Source: JAWLBM01 sp041687675
GTDB lineage: Bacteria > Pseudomonadota > Alphaproteobacteria > Rhizobiales > Pleomorphomonadaceae
Assembly (NCBI GenBank): GCA_041687675.1
Contig: JAWLBM010000021.1
Location: 16,250 to 80,249 of the forward strand
DNA length: 64,000 nucleotides
Reading direction: 5' to 3'
Each line of letters starts with the position of its first letter. Within the stretch, counting starts at the first letter, position 1. The notes under the pieces are model-generated. The model saw nothing but the letters and a program-made list of their open reading frames with translations. It did not search any database and was not told where the DNA came from. The position numbers and the translations under genes are program-made. Of this stretch, positions 54,959 through 63,793 are shown one piece after another.

Positions 54959-56549
54959 GGGAGCACCCAGGTTGGAGAGTGCCGACGCCCTGCGGCCGCG
55001 ACCAAGGAGTGGAGGTCTTGACGGCCTTTCCATTGGGGTCCTGCATCTCGGGACCAAGACCCGGCTGCTAGAAGAAGCCGGATACCGGACGTTGGGTGAC
55101 GTGAAAGATTTCAATCTTTCCCTTCTCATGTGCATCCCATCAATCGGACGCCGTACGGCCGAAGAGGTTGTTCGCAAGGGGATAGCCCTGCGCGAGGCTG
55201 TTGACGGAAACGGCGTGATCGACTGGCAGGCATATTGCGCGGTGGCGGGTATTCCGCTGCTGCCCGCCGGGCCTCCGGCCGACGGGTACAAGTTTCTAGC
55301 GGGCCTCCCCTCGTTCTTTGAAGCGCTTGCAGAAGAATTGGACGACAACGTTTTGGCGGCCGTTCTCTTGGACCGGATTTGCAGGCCGCGGGGATGCCAA
55401 AAGACGCTCGAGGAGATCGGCTCTGCGGCTTCGCCAGCTCTGACGCGTGAGCGCGTCCGGCAGAAGGAACGAAAGCTGCTTAATCAGATCACCGGCGGAC
55501 TGCTAAACGATACTTATGACGGTCTCGGCATTCATTTTCATCCCGATTTCGCGCGCTGGTGGCGGAGCGCGGCGGATGCCCTAGCCGATATTGAGGAAAT
55601 CGAGGTGGGCAGCTTCGTGGAACTGCTCTCGACCCTTTGGAATGTCCCTCAAACAGCTGTTATGGAGCAACTTCCGGCGCTGGTAGCTGTCGTGACAGGC
55701 GAGCCGCAGATGGCAGCAGGCTTCCGGGCCTTCTCGACACTTGATGCGCGGCTGTTCGAAGAAGGCAGCCAGGATCTGAACCGTCTCTCTGTGCTGAAGC
55801 TACGCATTGGTAACGCCGCAATCCGACTGGCAGAAGAAGGTTTGCCGCGTGTGGAAGATGTGATTGAAAGCCTTCGAACAGGGGACCTTGAGAGGATCGG
55901 CATCAAGGCAGCGAAGCGCGTTACGGAACATCTCAATCTCGTCGCATCCTGTATCCATGAAACCGGTTTCGATTGGGACAGCTATCGAACTACGGTCGGC
56001 CTTGACTCCCTTCCCCAGACGCCTCCCATTACTCCGGTTGCCTTCGTTAGCACGCTGATGGAGGTCACCGAAAAGCTGCTGCGAAGTCACACTGTTAGCA
56101 GGCGCGCTGCAGATATTTATCGACACCGCACAGGAAAAGATGCTCGAGACCGTATGACGCTCCACCAAGCCAGCGAAGCACTCGGAACGTATTCGTCGAC
56201 GATCAAGCGCGAGGAGACCGTACTCCTCACTTGGTTAAACGATGTGTTAGTGAGCCGGGAATTTTGGAAGCTCGATGTCTGGCTCGACGACACTTGGCTT
56301 GCCTGGTGGTCCGAAGCGCTGGAGACATTTGAGCGATTCGACGACGATTATGATCTCTTTGCAAATAATCTCGCGTGGCGCTGGCGACTGACCGGCAAGG
56401 AAATCAGGGCCGCAACACCTACGCTGTGGGCTGTTTTCACCGGCTACCCCGACGGACGACGGTCGGCAAACCAGCCGATTGTCTCGGTTGCCGAGGTGGA
56501 AAGCGCGACAGGTCGGATCCGCCTGCAGGGGTTTCGGCGCGTATACTGA
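54948..56549 (+). CDS. RNA polymerase alpha-CTD/sigma-region-4-like DNA-binding protein
   Basis: The product is 533 aa. Residues about 28-70 (LGTKTRLLEEAGYRTLGDVK, IPSIGRRTAEEV) resemble the helix-hairpin-helix alpha-CTD of RNA polymerase. About residues 148-180 (KTLEEIGSAASPALTRERVR, QKERKLLNQI) resemble the sigma-70 region 4 helix-turn-helix. A second HhH-like unit (IESLRTGDLERIGIKAAKRV) and a second HTH-like stretch (TLHQASEALGTYSSTIKREE) follow. The C-terminus is IRLQGFRRVY, shared with the upstream EcoRII-N protein. GTG 54948 overlaps that gene by 11 bp; TTG 54972 is an alternative start. It could read sequence or transcription status for the system, or bind host RNA polymerase. This is inference. 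Confidence 0.72.
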   Translation: MSIEGAPRLESADALRPRPRSGGLDGLSIGVLHLGTKTRLLEEAGYRTLGDVKDFNLSLLMCIPSIGRRTAEEVVRKGIALREAVDGNGVIDWQAYCAVAGIPLLPAGPPADGYKFLAGLPSFFEALAEELDDNVLAAVLLDRICRPRGCQKTLEEIGSAASPALTRERVRQKERKLLNQITGGLLNDTYDGLGIHFHPDFARWWRSAADALADIEEIEVGSFVELLSTLWNVPQTAVMEQLPALVAVVTGEPQMAAGFRAFSTLDARLFEEGSQDLNRLSVLKLRIGNAAIRLAEEGLPRVEDVIESLRTGDLERIGIKAAKRVTEHLNLVASCIHETGFDWDSYRTTVGLDSLPQTPPITPVAFVSTLMEVTEKLLRSHTVSRRAADIYRHRTGKDARDRMTLHQASEALGTYSSTIKREETVLLTWLNDVLVSREFWKLDVWLDDTWLAWWSEALETFERFDDDYDLFANNLAWRWRLTGKEIRAATPTLWAVFTGYPDGRRSANQPIVSVAEVESATGRIRLQGFRRVY

Positions 56550-56805
56550 CAGTACGCTGCGGGCCCAGCCATTGAGCGGCCGGGCCAGTCTTGGGCGCTT
56601 ATGGCCAGCTAGACGCGGACACCAGCGGAACCCAGCAGGATCGCTTGCCAACCGGGGTATTCCGGCCCTTTCATCTCTGCGATTCAGCGGTATTTATTTG
56701 GGGGATTTCCAAGTGTTCCAATAGTTCTAGGTCGGATTTCGCCGGCGCTGGATTTGTTTCTCGAGCAGGACTAGGAATAGCTGGGCAGTAAGCGCTGGTC
56801 TCAGG

Positions 56806-57572
56806 CTACGCCTCGGCCTCTTTCTTCCCGTAGGCCCACGGCAGGAAATCGTCGATCTGGCTCTGGGGATGGCCGGCGACGATGCGGGCGATGACGCCGG
56901 AGAGATAGGCTTGCGGGTTGATGCAGTTGAGTTTGCAGGGACCGGCGAGGCGATGGTCGCCCAGTGCTCGCCGCCGCCGTCGGATCCGGCGAACAGCGCG
57001 TTCTTGCGGGTGAGCGCACTCGGCCGGATCGAGCGCTCGACGAGGTTGGAGTCGATCTCGACGCGTCCGTCCTCGAGGAAGTGAGTTAGGCCCGGCCAGC
57101 GCGAGAGGGCGTAGCGGATCGCTTCGGCGAGCTTGCCTCGCCCGTCCGGTGGAGCAGGCCACGGCAGCAGGGGCCGGTCTTGTCCTCGACGTCGACCACC
57201 TCTTCGATCCGCGGCAGATGGGTGGCGCGGTTGGCCCGGCGCCTGGCGGCTCGAGCGTGCTGCCGGACGGGGTCGGCGGCTTCGTCACCGGCAAGGCTCT
57301 CCGCCTCGACCTGCTCGGCCTCCTCGAGCGCCAGCAGCAGCTGGTCTTTGGGCAGGCTCTCGGCCTTCCGGCCGAAGCGGTGGCGCTGCGACCCCTTGAT
57401 GATCTGGCGCATGGCGCCGCGTACATGAGAGCGGCAAAATTGCAGCACCCGCCTCGAGCCGCTCGTTCTCGGCACACTCGGCCAGGAGCACTCTGTGGCT
57501 AACATGATTGTATCGGCCTCGTGACTGACGCGGCCCCGGCCCTTCCCGACGACGCCAATGGTTCAATAGCAA
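56806..57572 (-). pseudogene. decayed IS66-family transposase (TnpC)
   Basis: The pieces occur in order on the minus strand but in different frames. The N-terminal VLLAECAENERLEAG is followed by MRQIIKGSQRHRFGRKAESL and RRANRATHLPRIEEVVDVED (57505 downward). A jump then leads to RYALSRWPGLTHFLEDGRVE and RKNALFAGSDGGGEHW, and finally CKLNCINPQAYLSGVIARIV and SQIDDFLPWAYGKKEAEA. Several hundred central codons, including most of the DDE domain, are missing. Two or more frameshifts confirm a dead element. The 256 bp between it and the upstream operon hold no gene. Confidence 0.85.
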
Positions 57573-57900
57573 AATCCGGGGCTCGTCAGCCCTCCCGCTT
57601 CGGCCGGCACTGCTTCCCCCCGTTGCGCTGCTTTGGCGTATCTGAGCAGGCTCCAGTTCCGGCTCCGGCGGCGATCACGGCAGGGATAAATGCGACCGCT
57701 TCCGCGTCAGAGTCTCCAAATGGATCGCCAGAGTCGGCCCTCAAGCGGCGGCGACGAAGGTGGGGATGGGACAGCGCTTACGGCAGGACAAGTGCTCTGT
57801 CGAGATTAACGAAATGAGAAGGAGTCGACGGCAATTCACAATGAGGCATAGTTCCACTATACTTCAAGCGCTCCGGCAGATCTAATTCAGAGGCTTACAG
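57573..57900. other. gene-free stretch upstream of the terminase-like gene
   Basis: No convincing reading frame or RNA is seen. It may contain the outer part of the decayed IS66 element and a promoter for the following gene (AT-rich around 57835-57895). Confidence 0.4.
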
Positions 57901-58311
57901 ATGGCGAAGGGGTACAAGACTGGTGGGCGCCGACCAGGCTCTCTCAACAAGACTACCGCGAATGTGAAGGCGGCATTCACGGCCGCCTTCGAGGAACTGG
58001 GCGGGGTGCCGGCGCTGGTAGAATGGGCGCGAGCCGAGCCGACGGAATTCTATAAGCTGTATGCTCGTCTCTTGCCGGCAGAGATGAAGGCAGAAATCAC
58101 GGTCGAGAGTGAGGGGCTGTCCGAGCGTCTGGAGCGGGCTCGTCAGCGGGTGATCCTGCTCGAGCATGAGCGGCGGAGTGTGTTCACTCCAGAGATTGGC
58201 GGCCTCCACCATCTGCCGGCCGACCCGCTGTCCGCGAGTGACGACCTGGTCGATCGGACACCGGCCCCGCTCGAGCGCTCGGCTACAACCCTGCAGGCAT
58301 ATCGAAGCTGA
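57901..58311 (+). CDS. phage-like small protein (terminase small subunit-like N-terminus)
   Basis: The product is 136 aa. MAKGYKTGGRRPGSLNKTTA is the G-G-R-x-x-G-x-x-N-K-T opening found on many phage terminase small subunits and related proteins. A helical body (EELGGVPALVEWARAEPTEF, YKLYARLLPAEM) follows. No large-terminase gene is nearby, so it is probably a stranded prophage or satellite gene. It is not obviously broken. Confidence 0.55.
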   Translation: MAKGYKTGGRRPGSLNKTTANVKAAFTAAFEELGGVPALVEWARAEPTEFYKLYARLLPAEMKAEITVESEGLSERLERARQRVILLEHERRSVFTPEIGGLHHLPADPLSASDDLVDRTPAPLERSATTLQAYRS

Positions 58312-58404
58312 GCTGCCGGCAAGGTGGATATCCCGGGGCGCTTCTCGACGGGTGACGCAGCGGTGACGGGCTACTGCCCTGCTTATTGCGCTAACATCTT
58401 GATA

Positions 58405-58528
58405 GTGTTGAGATGACGCATCAACCGCAAGACCTTCCGAGATATGGCATTGGAGTTAAGCGTTGAGCTTTTAGCGGAGGATCTCACAGGCATCTAGATT
58501 GTTGCGCGCCGGTGCGTCATCTCAACAC
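58405..58528. repeat. 16-bp perfect inverted repeat around a gene-free spacer
   Basis: GTGTTGAGATGACGCA (58405-58420) and its exact complement TGCGTCATCTCAACAC (58513-58528) are separated by 92 bp with no gene. Further TGCGTCA words follow at 58562, 58573 and in the primase 3' end copies. It may be the end pair of a small non-autonomous element or a recombination site. The gap 58312-58552 otherwise holds nothing recognised. Confidence 0.55.
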
Positions 58529-58552
58529 TTTCAGTGATTTAGCCGACGAAAA

Positions 58553-58664
58553 CGCCCCGCCGTGCGTCATTTGTGCGTCACCTCAAGGCCAACGAAGTAC
58601 CCGCCATTCTTGGCCCTTTGTATTCGATGCGGGCCGTTCGCGCCTGGACGCGCTGGACGAACCC
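58553..58664 (-). pseudogene. duplicate of the primase 3' end (copy A)
   Basis: This 112-bp stretch aligns with 60100-60209, the 3' end of the intact primase gene, with roughly ten mismatches and two indels by hand alignment. On the minus strand it reads GFVQRVQARTARIEYK, then after an indel NGGYFVGLEVTHK and a stop. The intact gene reads GFVQRVQARAAGIEYKRTKN and GRYFVGIEVTHN. The divergence shows it comes from a related primase, not from a fresh duplication. It abuts the bciA segment. Confidence 0.85.
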
Positions 58665-58782
58665 GTTCCGGGCTCCCGTCCCGCGGGGTCGGTGCGGCCG
58701 CGCGCCCGCGGCCCCGCCGCCTCTGGCGCGGTGCGCGGGGGGCGCTATGCTGGTATCTCCCGCCCCTTGGTCCCGCCCGCCG

Positions 58783-59811
58783 ATGTCCGACATCGCCCCT
58801 CCGAGCCCCGCCGTCCGCCCGCCGCCGCGGCGCGTGTTCGTCGTCGGAGGCACCGGCACGATCGGCCGGGCGGCGGTGCGGGCGCTGGTGCGGCGGGGCC
58901 ACGATGTGGTGTGCCTCGCACGGCCGCGCGCAGGCGTCGGCGGTGCGCTCGCTCCCGGGGACACGGCGCGCCTTCTGGAGGGGGCACAGGTGCGGTACGG
59001 TACGGTCACCGACCCCGTCTCGCTGGCCCGGGACGGCTTCCGGGGCGAACGGTTCGATGCGGTCCTCTCCTGCCTCGCATCGCGGACCGGGTCGCCGCGC
59101 GATGCCTGGGCGATCGATCACGAGGCGAACTCGGCGGTGCTCGCCGCCGCTCGCGAAGCGGGGGTCCGCCGGTTCGTGCTGCTCTCGGCGATCTGCGTGC
59201 AGAAGCCGCTGCTCGAGTTCCAGAAGGCCAAGCTCGCGTTCGAGGCGACCCTGGCGAGCTCCGGCCTCGCGTGGACCGTGGTCCGCCCCACCGCCTTCTT
59301 CAAGTCGCTGACGGGGCAGGTGGAGCGGGTCCGGCGGGGGCGAGCCTACCTGGTGTTCGGCGACGGCCGGCTGACCGCCTGCAAGCCGATCGGCGACGAC
59401 GATCTGGCCGATTTCCTCGCCGCCTGTATCGAGGAAGACCGCCGCGCCGGCCGGGTGCTGTCGATCGGCGGACCGGGCCCGGCCGTGACGCCGCTCGAGC
59501 AGGCCGAGCACCTCTTCGCGCTCCTCGGACGGCCGCCGAGGATCCGCCGGGTGCCCGTGATGCTGCTCGACGGCGTCGCCGGCGCCCTCTCCCTGGCGGG
59601 GCGGTTCAGCCCGGCGCTCGCGGACAAGGCCGAACTCGCCCGCATCGGCCGCTACTACGCCACCGAGTCCATGCTGGTCCTCGACCCGGCTACGGGCCGG
59701 TACGACGCCGACGCGACCCCCTCGACCGGGACCGAGACCCTTTTCGACTTCCAGGCTCGCCTCGTGCGCGGCGAGGCCTCGGCGGAGCGCGGCGACCACG
59801 CGGTGTTCTAG
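58783..59811 (+). CDS. bciA: divinyl (proto)chlorophyllide a 8-vinyl reductase (BciA-type)
   Basis: The product is 342 aa and belongs to the NAD(P)-binding SDR/NmrA-like fold. VFVVGGTGTIGRAAVRALVR is the nucleotide loop. SCLASRTGSPRDAWAIDHEA, LLSAICVQKPLLEFQKAKLA, VVRPTAFFKSLTGQVERVRR and RIGRYYATESMLVLDPATGR are the characteristic BciA blocks. The enzyme reduces the C8 vinyl group during bacteriochlorophyll synthesis using NADPH. The length and both ends are intact. It stands without any other photosynthesis gene, between two primase 3' ends and beside a truncated ccdA. It was probably carried in from a phototrophic alphaproteobacterium, or copied from the host's own cluster. Confidence 0.85.
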   Translation: MSDIAPPSPAVRPPPRRVFVVGGTGTIGRAAVRALVRRGHDVVCLARPRAGVGGALAPGDTARLLEGAQVRYGTVTDPVSLARDGFRGERFDAVLSCLASRTGSPRDAWAIDHEANSAVLAAAREAGVRRFVLLSAICVQKPLLEFQKAKLAFEATLASSGLAWTVVRPTAFFKSLTGQVERVRRGRAYLVFGDGRLTACKPIGDDDLADFLAACIEEDRRAGRVLSIGGPGPAVTPLEQAEHLFALLGRPPRIRRVPVMLLDGVAGALSLAGRFSPALADKAELARIGRYYATESMLVLDPATGRYDADATPSTGTETLFDFQARLVRGEASAERGDHAVF

Positions 59812-59899
59812 CGGTGCAGGGCCGCGCGCTGCGTCAGAATGCGCTGGTCAACCCGGTCAGCCAAGCCGGGCTCGCCGAGACGAGCGCGGCTACGAGCAC

Positions 59900-60100
59900 C
59901 TAGTCGTACCCGGCCAGGATCAGCACGCCGATAACGACAAGGCCGGCGCCGAAGACCGTCTTCGCGCCGGACCCCACACTCGCCAGCAGACCGCACAGCC
60001 GCAGCAGCCGCTCCCGCGAGAGATGGCCGAGGGCAGCGAGCGGCAGCGACGCGCCGACCCCGAAGGCCAGCATCACCGCCGGCAGCCTGCCGAGGTTTTC
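59900..60100 (-). pseudogene. 3' fragment of a CcdA-like cytochrome c biogenesis membrane protein
   Basis: Reading leftward into the TAG at 59900-59902, the frame gives LGRLPAVMLAFGVGASLPLA, then ALGHLSRERLLRL and GSGAKTVFGAGLVVIGVLIL, ending AGYD. This is the last two helices of a CcdA/DsbD-type membrane protein. The upstream ~150 codons are absent because the sequence switches at 60100 into the primase 3' end. The sharp junction marks a recombination end point. Confidence 0.65.
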
Positions 60101-60110
60101 GCCCCGTGCG

Positions 60111-62447
60111 TCAGTTGTGCGTCACCTCGATGCCCACGAAATACCGGCCATTCTTCGTCCTCTTGTATTCGATGCCGGCCGCTCGCGCCTGGACGCGCTG
60201 GACGAACCCATTGATAGCCGGCAGCTTCTCGGGCCTGAAGCCCTCGCGCTTTGCCCAATCAGTAAACCGCTGGTGGGCGTCGCGGGTGGCGATCATCGGG
60301 CCGCCGTTCACGATAGGGCAAACCCGAACACAAACATCGATCCAGGCTGCAACGGGATCATCGCCCAGCACCCATTCGCGGAGCGCTTCGCGGCAGCTTT
60401 CGGGGACTTCAAAGTTGCGGCGACGTTTCAATCGCGCTGCACCGTTCACGGCCCACGCCAGCAGCAGATCCTGCTCCTCCGACGCAATTCCCTTGCCAAT
60501 GTCCTCGACACGTTCCTCAACCGGGATCGATCGGTTAAAGGGGATCACGAGCAAGCGGCGCTGCACGCCTCGGTCAACGCCACCCTTGAAGCTTGGCAGC
60601 TGGTTGGCGGCGAAGAGGTTCTGCGACATGCAGCGGAACTCAACCCGGCTCTTGTAGAGGTCGCGCGCAACGATAGGCTCGCCGGTAACGGCCGACTTGA
60701 ATGTGTCCGATGCAATGGCCTCGGGCGAGAGTTCGTCGGAGGCGTTGAGGAGCTTGCCGACGAGGCCGATCACATGTCGTTCGTCACCCATCTTTGAAGC
60801 GGGGACGCAGCAGATCGCACTCGCGGGAAGCAGGCCACGAGCCAGCTCGAGAACCTGGCTTTTGCCGTTCTCGGCCGTCTTGCCATGCAGGATGACGGCG
60901 CGGGGCTGCATCAGTTTTGTAGCGTAGCCCAGCGCTGCAGCACCGCAGATTTCCGCCAGAAGCGCGCTTTTCGCCTCCGCGTCGGGATCACCCTTGAAGA
61001 TGCCGGTCAGCAGACGGCAGAGCAACGAGCCCTCGGGCGGCGTTCCGGAGGCGCCGGGCTGCCACCTACCGGGCAAGGTGTTCCGGCACCGGTGGCCCTG
61101 AAAGTGGGGCTCCAGATGTGGCGTGCCGTCTGCGTCGAAGCGGATGAAGCCCGAAGCGCAGTTGATCCCGGCGGGCGGATCATCGAAGTAGCCGGGCTTG
61201 GCGCACATCGCGGCGCATTCGTTTATCACCGAGTTGATCCGGGTCTCGCTCAGCTTGACCATGGAACGGTCGCCGTAGCGGGCGCCATCGTAGCGGTGGA
61301 CCAGCACTCGCATTTCGTCTCTGGGGATCGGTTCCCAATGCGTGCCGCCGAACCGCCAGAACTCGCCCTCGGCGTGGACGACTGGACCGTGGCGGTTACC
61401 CAGATCGCCGCGAACGCGCCCCGCGATTTCCACGTCCGAGCCGATATTCAGCCGTTTGCACCCCGCGTCGGGCTCGTCCGGCTGGAAGCGCGCGGCCCCC
61501 GCAATGCGGCTACGTACCGCCTCTTCCCCTTCGCGGGTGAGCACGTCATTAAAGTCCTGGCCTTCGGGCGGGGTTGCGATCATGACGGTGATCCCTCTGA
61601 GCATAAGCCTGTTGGCGGCTCGATCGATTTGCTGGTCGGCCTTGCTGCCCGGCGCGTCGCCGTCTCGCGCAATGATGACCGTAGAGCGGTCCGAAACCGG
61701 CGCGTGGCCTATGTTGGAGATCCCAAGGCACGCCCAGACCTCCTGCCCGGTTGCCTGCCACACCGAGAGCGCCGTCTCGACGCCTTCGCAGAGCACCAAT
61801 GGTGCGCGGCCGGGCAGGCGCACAGCGGCCCGCTTGGCCCAACCGTCGACGGCCTTGTTGGTGCGCTTCCTCACGCCCAGCGGAGCCTTTCGCCCGTCGG
61901 CTGTCAGATAGATCTGCTGGACGGCCAGCACCTCGCCCGCAGCATCGGCCGCGAGTGCTACCAGAGCGCCGAACATGTTGAATGCCGAGCGGCGATAGCG
62001 GATGCAGTCGGGTGGATCTACGGTGATGCCGCGACTGCTCAGGTATGAAAGTACCGGCGTCGAAACTGTGGGTACTGCGCGGCGCAAGATTTGGTCCACC
62101 TTCTCCGGGTGGCCTCGCGATGTCGGGGTCTTTGGCTCGGTTGAACTCGAGATAGTGTCGGTTGTGGAGGCGGCCTCTTTTAGCCAGCCCCGCGCCCACT
62201 CGTACGCCGCCCTCCTGTCCAGTCCGCATACGTGGCTGATGAGTTGCAGCCCAGCGCCGCCAACTTCGGCTTCGTGGTCGTACCACTGGCCTGCCTCCTC
62301 GCCTGCGATCTCCACGGCAATGCTGCCTTTCGTCCGGAAGCGCAGCTGCTGTGCATTCGACATCCGCAGGTTCGGTTTGCCGAGCAGGCTCTGAGCCAGT
62401 TCGGCGATCCGCCTGTTCAGCGTTTCTGTGAGATGCGCGACAGACAT
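60111..62447 (-). CDS. P4-family phage/plasmid primase-helicase
   Basis: The product is 778 aa from the ATG at 62447. The N-terminal half is a DUF7146/Toprim primase: LVLCEGVETALSVWQATG holds the Toprim Glu and VIIARDGDAPGSKADQQI the DxD. The C-terminal half is a D5-type helicase with Walker A HGKTAENGKSQVLELARGL, sensor-type SDELSPEAIASDTFKSAVTG and LFAANQLPSF. A winged-helix tail follows (GFVQRVQARAAGIEYK). Such proteins start replication of P4-like satellites and integrative elements. The ATG is one base past the methyltransferase stop. A diverged copy of its 3' end lies at 58553-58664. Confidence 0.9.
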   Translation of the reverse strand: MSVAHLTETLNRRIAELAQSLLGKPNLRMSNAQQLRFRTKGSIAVEIAGEEAGQWYDHEAEVGGAGLQLISHVCGLDRRAAYEWARGWLKEAASTTDTISSSTEPKTPTSRGHPEKVDQILRRAVPTVSTPVLSYLSSRGITVDPPDCIRYRRSAFNMFGALVALAADAAGEVLAVQQIYLTADGRKAPLGVRKRTNKAVDGWAKRAAVRLPGRAPLVLCEGVETALSVWQATGQEVWACLGISNIGHAPVSDRSTVIIARDGDAPGSKADQQIDRAANRLMLRGITVMIATPPEGQDFNDVLTREGEEAVRSRIAGAARFQPDEPDAGCKRLNIGSDVEIAGRVRGDLGNRHGPVVHAEGEFWRFGGTHWEPIPRDEMRVLVHRYDGARYGDRSMVKLSETRINSVINECAAMCAKPGYFDDPPAGINCASGFIRFDADGTPHLEPHFQGHRCRNTLPGRWQPGASGTPPEGSLLCRLLTGIFKGDPDAEAKSALLAEICGAAALGYATKLMQPRAVILHGKTAENGKSQVLELARGLLPASAICCVPASKMGDERHVIGLVGKLLNASDELSPEAIASDTFKSAVTGEPIVARDLYKSRVEFRCMSQNLFAANQLPSFKGGVDRGVQRRLLVIPFNRSIPVEERVEDIGKGIASEEQDLLLAWAVNGAARLKRRRNFEVPESCREALREWVLGDDPVAAWIDVCVRVCPIVNGGPMIATRDAHQRFTDWAKREGFRPEKLPAINGFVQRVQARAAGIEYKRTKNGRYFVGIEVTHN

Positions 62448-62448
62448 G

Positions 62449-63117
62449 CTACGCCTCCCCACTATTCCGGTGATCTCGGCTTTCCGGATCGCCAGAAGAT
62501 CGGAGGAGATCACCGCAGCGCGAATTGATCTGAACCGTGTCCCTGACGAAGTGCGTCGGGCCGGTGTGGTTCTTGTCCCACACGTGCCAGGCGTGATCCT
62601 GAGAGGGCGATCCCCGGCCGTCCCAGTCGATCCGTCGGGAGATCGGCCGGATGCGAGCCAGCGGAAACTCTTCGAGCAGGCGGCTCCGTCGCCCGGCCCA
62701 CGTCCAGTTGGCCGGCAAGAGCAGGGCCATGTAGGCGACGCCCAAACGAAGCGCGCGTTCGACGAACGGCGCCCCACCGCTTCGCGGGCTGCACAGCCGG
62801 TACGGAGGGTTGGTGACGATGATCGGTGCGAGCGCTGTAGGGGCTCGCAGGAAGTCCAGGCGGTCGATCCCGGCCGCCATCGGCTCGATGTCGGAGGCGA
62901 CGGTGGTGAAGCCGGCCGCCAAGAGTGGGCCGAGCATCGCCCCGTCTCCCGCCGCCGGCTCCCACACCAGGGAGCCATGAGCGCGGATGGCCGAGGCCTC
63001 AAGCTCCAGAAATGCCGTCACCACCCATGGCGGCGTAGCATACCAATCGCGAGCGTGCCGAGTGGCCAGCCGTGTCGGCGTGTGACCGAGGGCTTTGAAG
63101 ATGCCTTGGGCAGTCAT
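62449..63117 (-). CDS. DNA N6-adenine methyltransferase-like protein
   Basis: The product is 222 aa from the ATG at 63117. VWEPAAGDGAMLGPLLAAGF is the SAM-binding loop, TVASDIEP the following acidic residue, and VTNPPYRL the NPPY catalytic motif of amino-methyltransferases. Similar small proteins are common in element replication operons and may protect or mark element DNA. It is coupled to the 63-aa gene upstream by a 4-bp overlap and abuts the primase gene. Confidence 0.8.
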   Translation of the reverse strand: MTAQGIFKALGHTPTRLATRHARDWYATPPWVVTAFLELEASAIRAHGSLVWEPAAGDGAMLGPLLAAGFTTVASDIEPMAAGIDRLDFLRAPTALAPIIVTNPPYRLCSPRSGGAPFVERALRLGVAYMALLLPANWTWAGRRSRLLEEFPLARIRPISRRIDWDGRGSPSQDHAWHVWDKNHTGPTHFVRDTVQINSRCGDLLRSSGDPESRDHRNSGEA

Positions 63118-63305
63118 GGCCACGCCTCCATCGGCAGTCCGGTGACTGTGGCCGCGGCGAGGTGGGTGAGGGACGCGACCTCTCCGATCCTCGGACCCGC
63201 GAGCCACAGCCCGCTGATGCATCGCGAGAGCAAGGGAAACCGGTTTAGGAGGCGGCTTATGAGGATGCCGACCACGGACCCTGGTTCAGTGGTCATGGCC
63301 GTCAT
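63114..63305 (-). CDS. 63-aa hypothetical protein of the element replication operon
   Basis: The reading is MTAMTTEPGSVVGILISRLL, then NRFPLLSRCISGLWLAGPRI and on to MEAWP. It has one moderately hydrophobic helix and no known motif. ATGA overlaps on both sides (with alpA and the methyltransferase gene) support it as a real, coupled gene. The function is unknown. Confidence 0.55.
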   Translation of the reverse strand: MTAMTTEPGSVVGILISRLLNRFPLLSRCISGLWLAGPRIGEVASLTHLAAATVTGLPMEAWP

Positions 63306-63499
63306 CCCCTCTCAAACAGGGCGCGGATGTCCTCCGCGCGCCAGACGGTCACCCGGGGGCCAAGCTTCAGGGGCTTCGGGTAGCGCCCGGTCCGAACGCC
63401 TTCCCACCAGGTTGATTTCGAGACAGGGATCGGACCTTGTGGCGCAAGGATCGCGCGTAGCCGAACAAGTCCGGTTCTCGGAAACTCGGGAAACTCCAT
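63302..63499 (-). CDS. AlpA-family helix-turn-helix regulator/excisionase
   Basis: The product is 65 aa. PVSKSTWWEGVRTGRYPKPL, then KLGPRVTVWRAEDIRALFE, is the winged helix of AlpA/excisionase proteins. They activate the integrase or assist excision of P4-type elements. It is the first gene of the alpA, 63-aa, methyltransferase, primase operon reading inward from the right end of the island. Confidence 0.9.
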   Translation of the reverse strand: MEFPEFPRTGLVRLRAILAPQGPIPVSKSTWWEGVRTGRYPKPLKLGPRVTVWRAEDIRALFERG

Positions 63500-63793
63500 G
63501 TCTGCCTCCGTCCGTTGACGTCGGACAGATCCTGGAGATAGTTTGTTACGTCATCCGAGGGCTGTGGATTAGGCGCAGTAACCGTTTGATAAGTCGGGGC
63601 AATCCGGCTCTTCTGCATCAACAGCGTGCCCTTGCCCGGCTAGGTCTGTGCGCTGAGAGAACGAGAAGCACAGCGCCGGGATTCGCCAACCTTGTGCTCC
63701 TGGGCGAGTCGCAGACCTCACATTTGAGCCACCAGTAAAAACAACGACGAATCAACGCGCTAGCGGAATCGAACCGCCGTACGAAAGTGGCAA

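Noticed and set aside
63750..63790. tRNA-like T-arm on the minus strand (GGCGGTTCGATTCCGC)
   Set aside because: Only a T-arm-like stretch is present, with no anticodon or D-arm. It may be a fragment of another attachment site, but I cannot support a tRNA.
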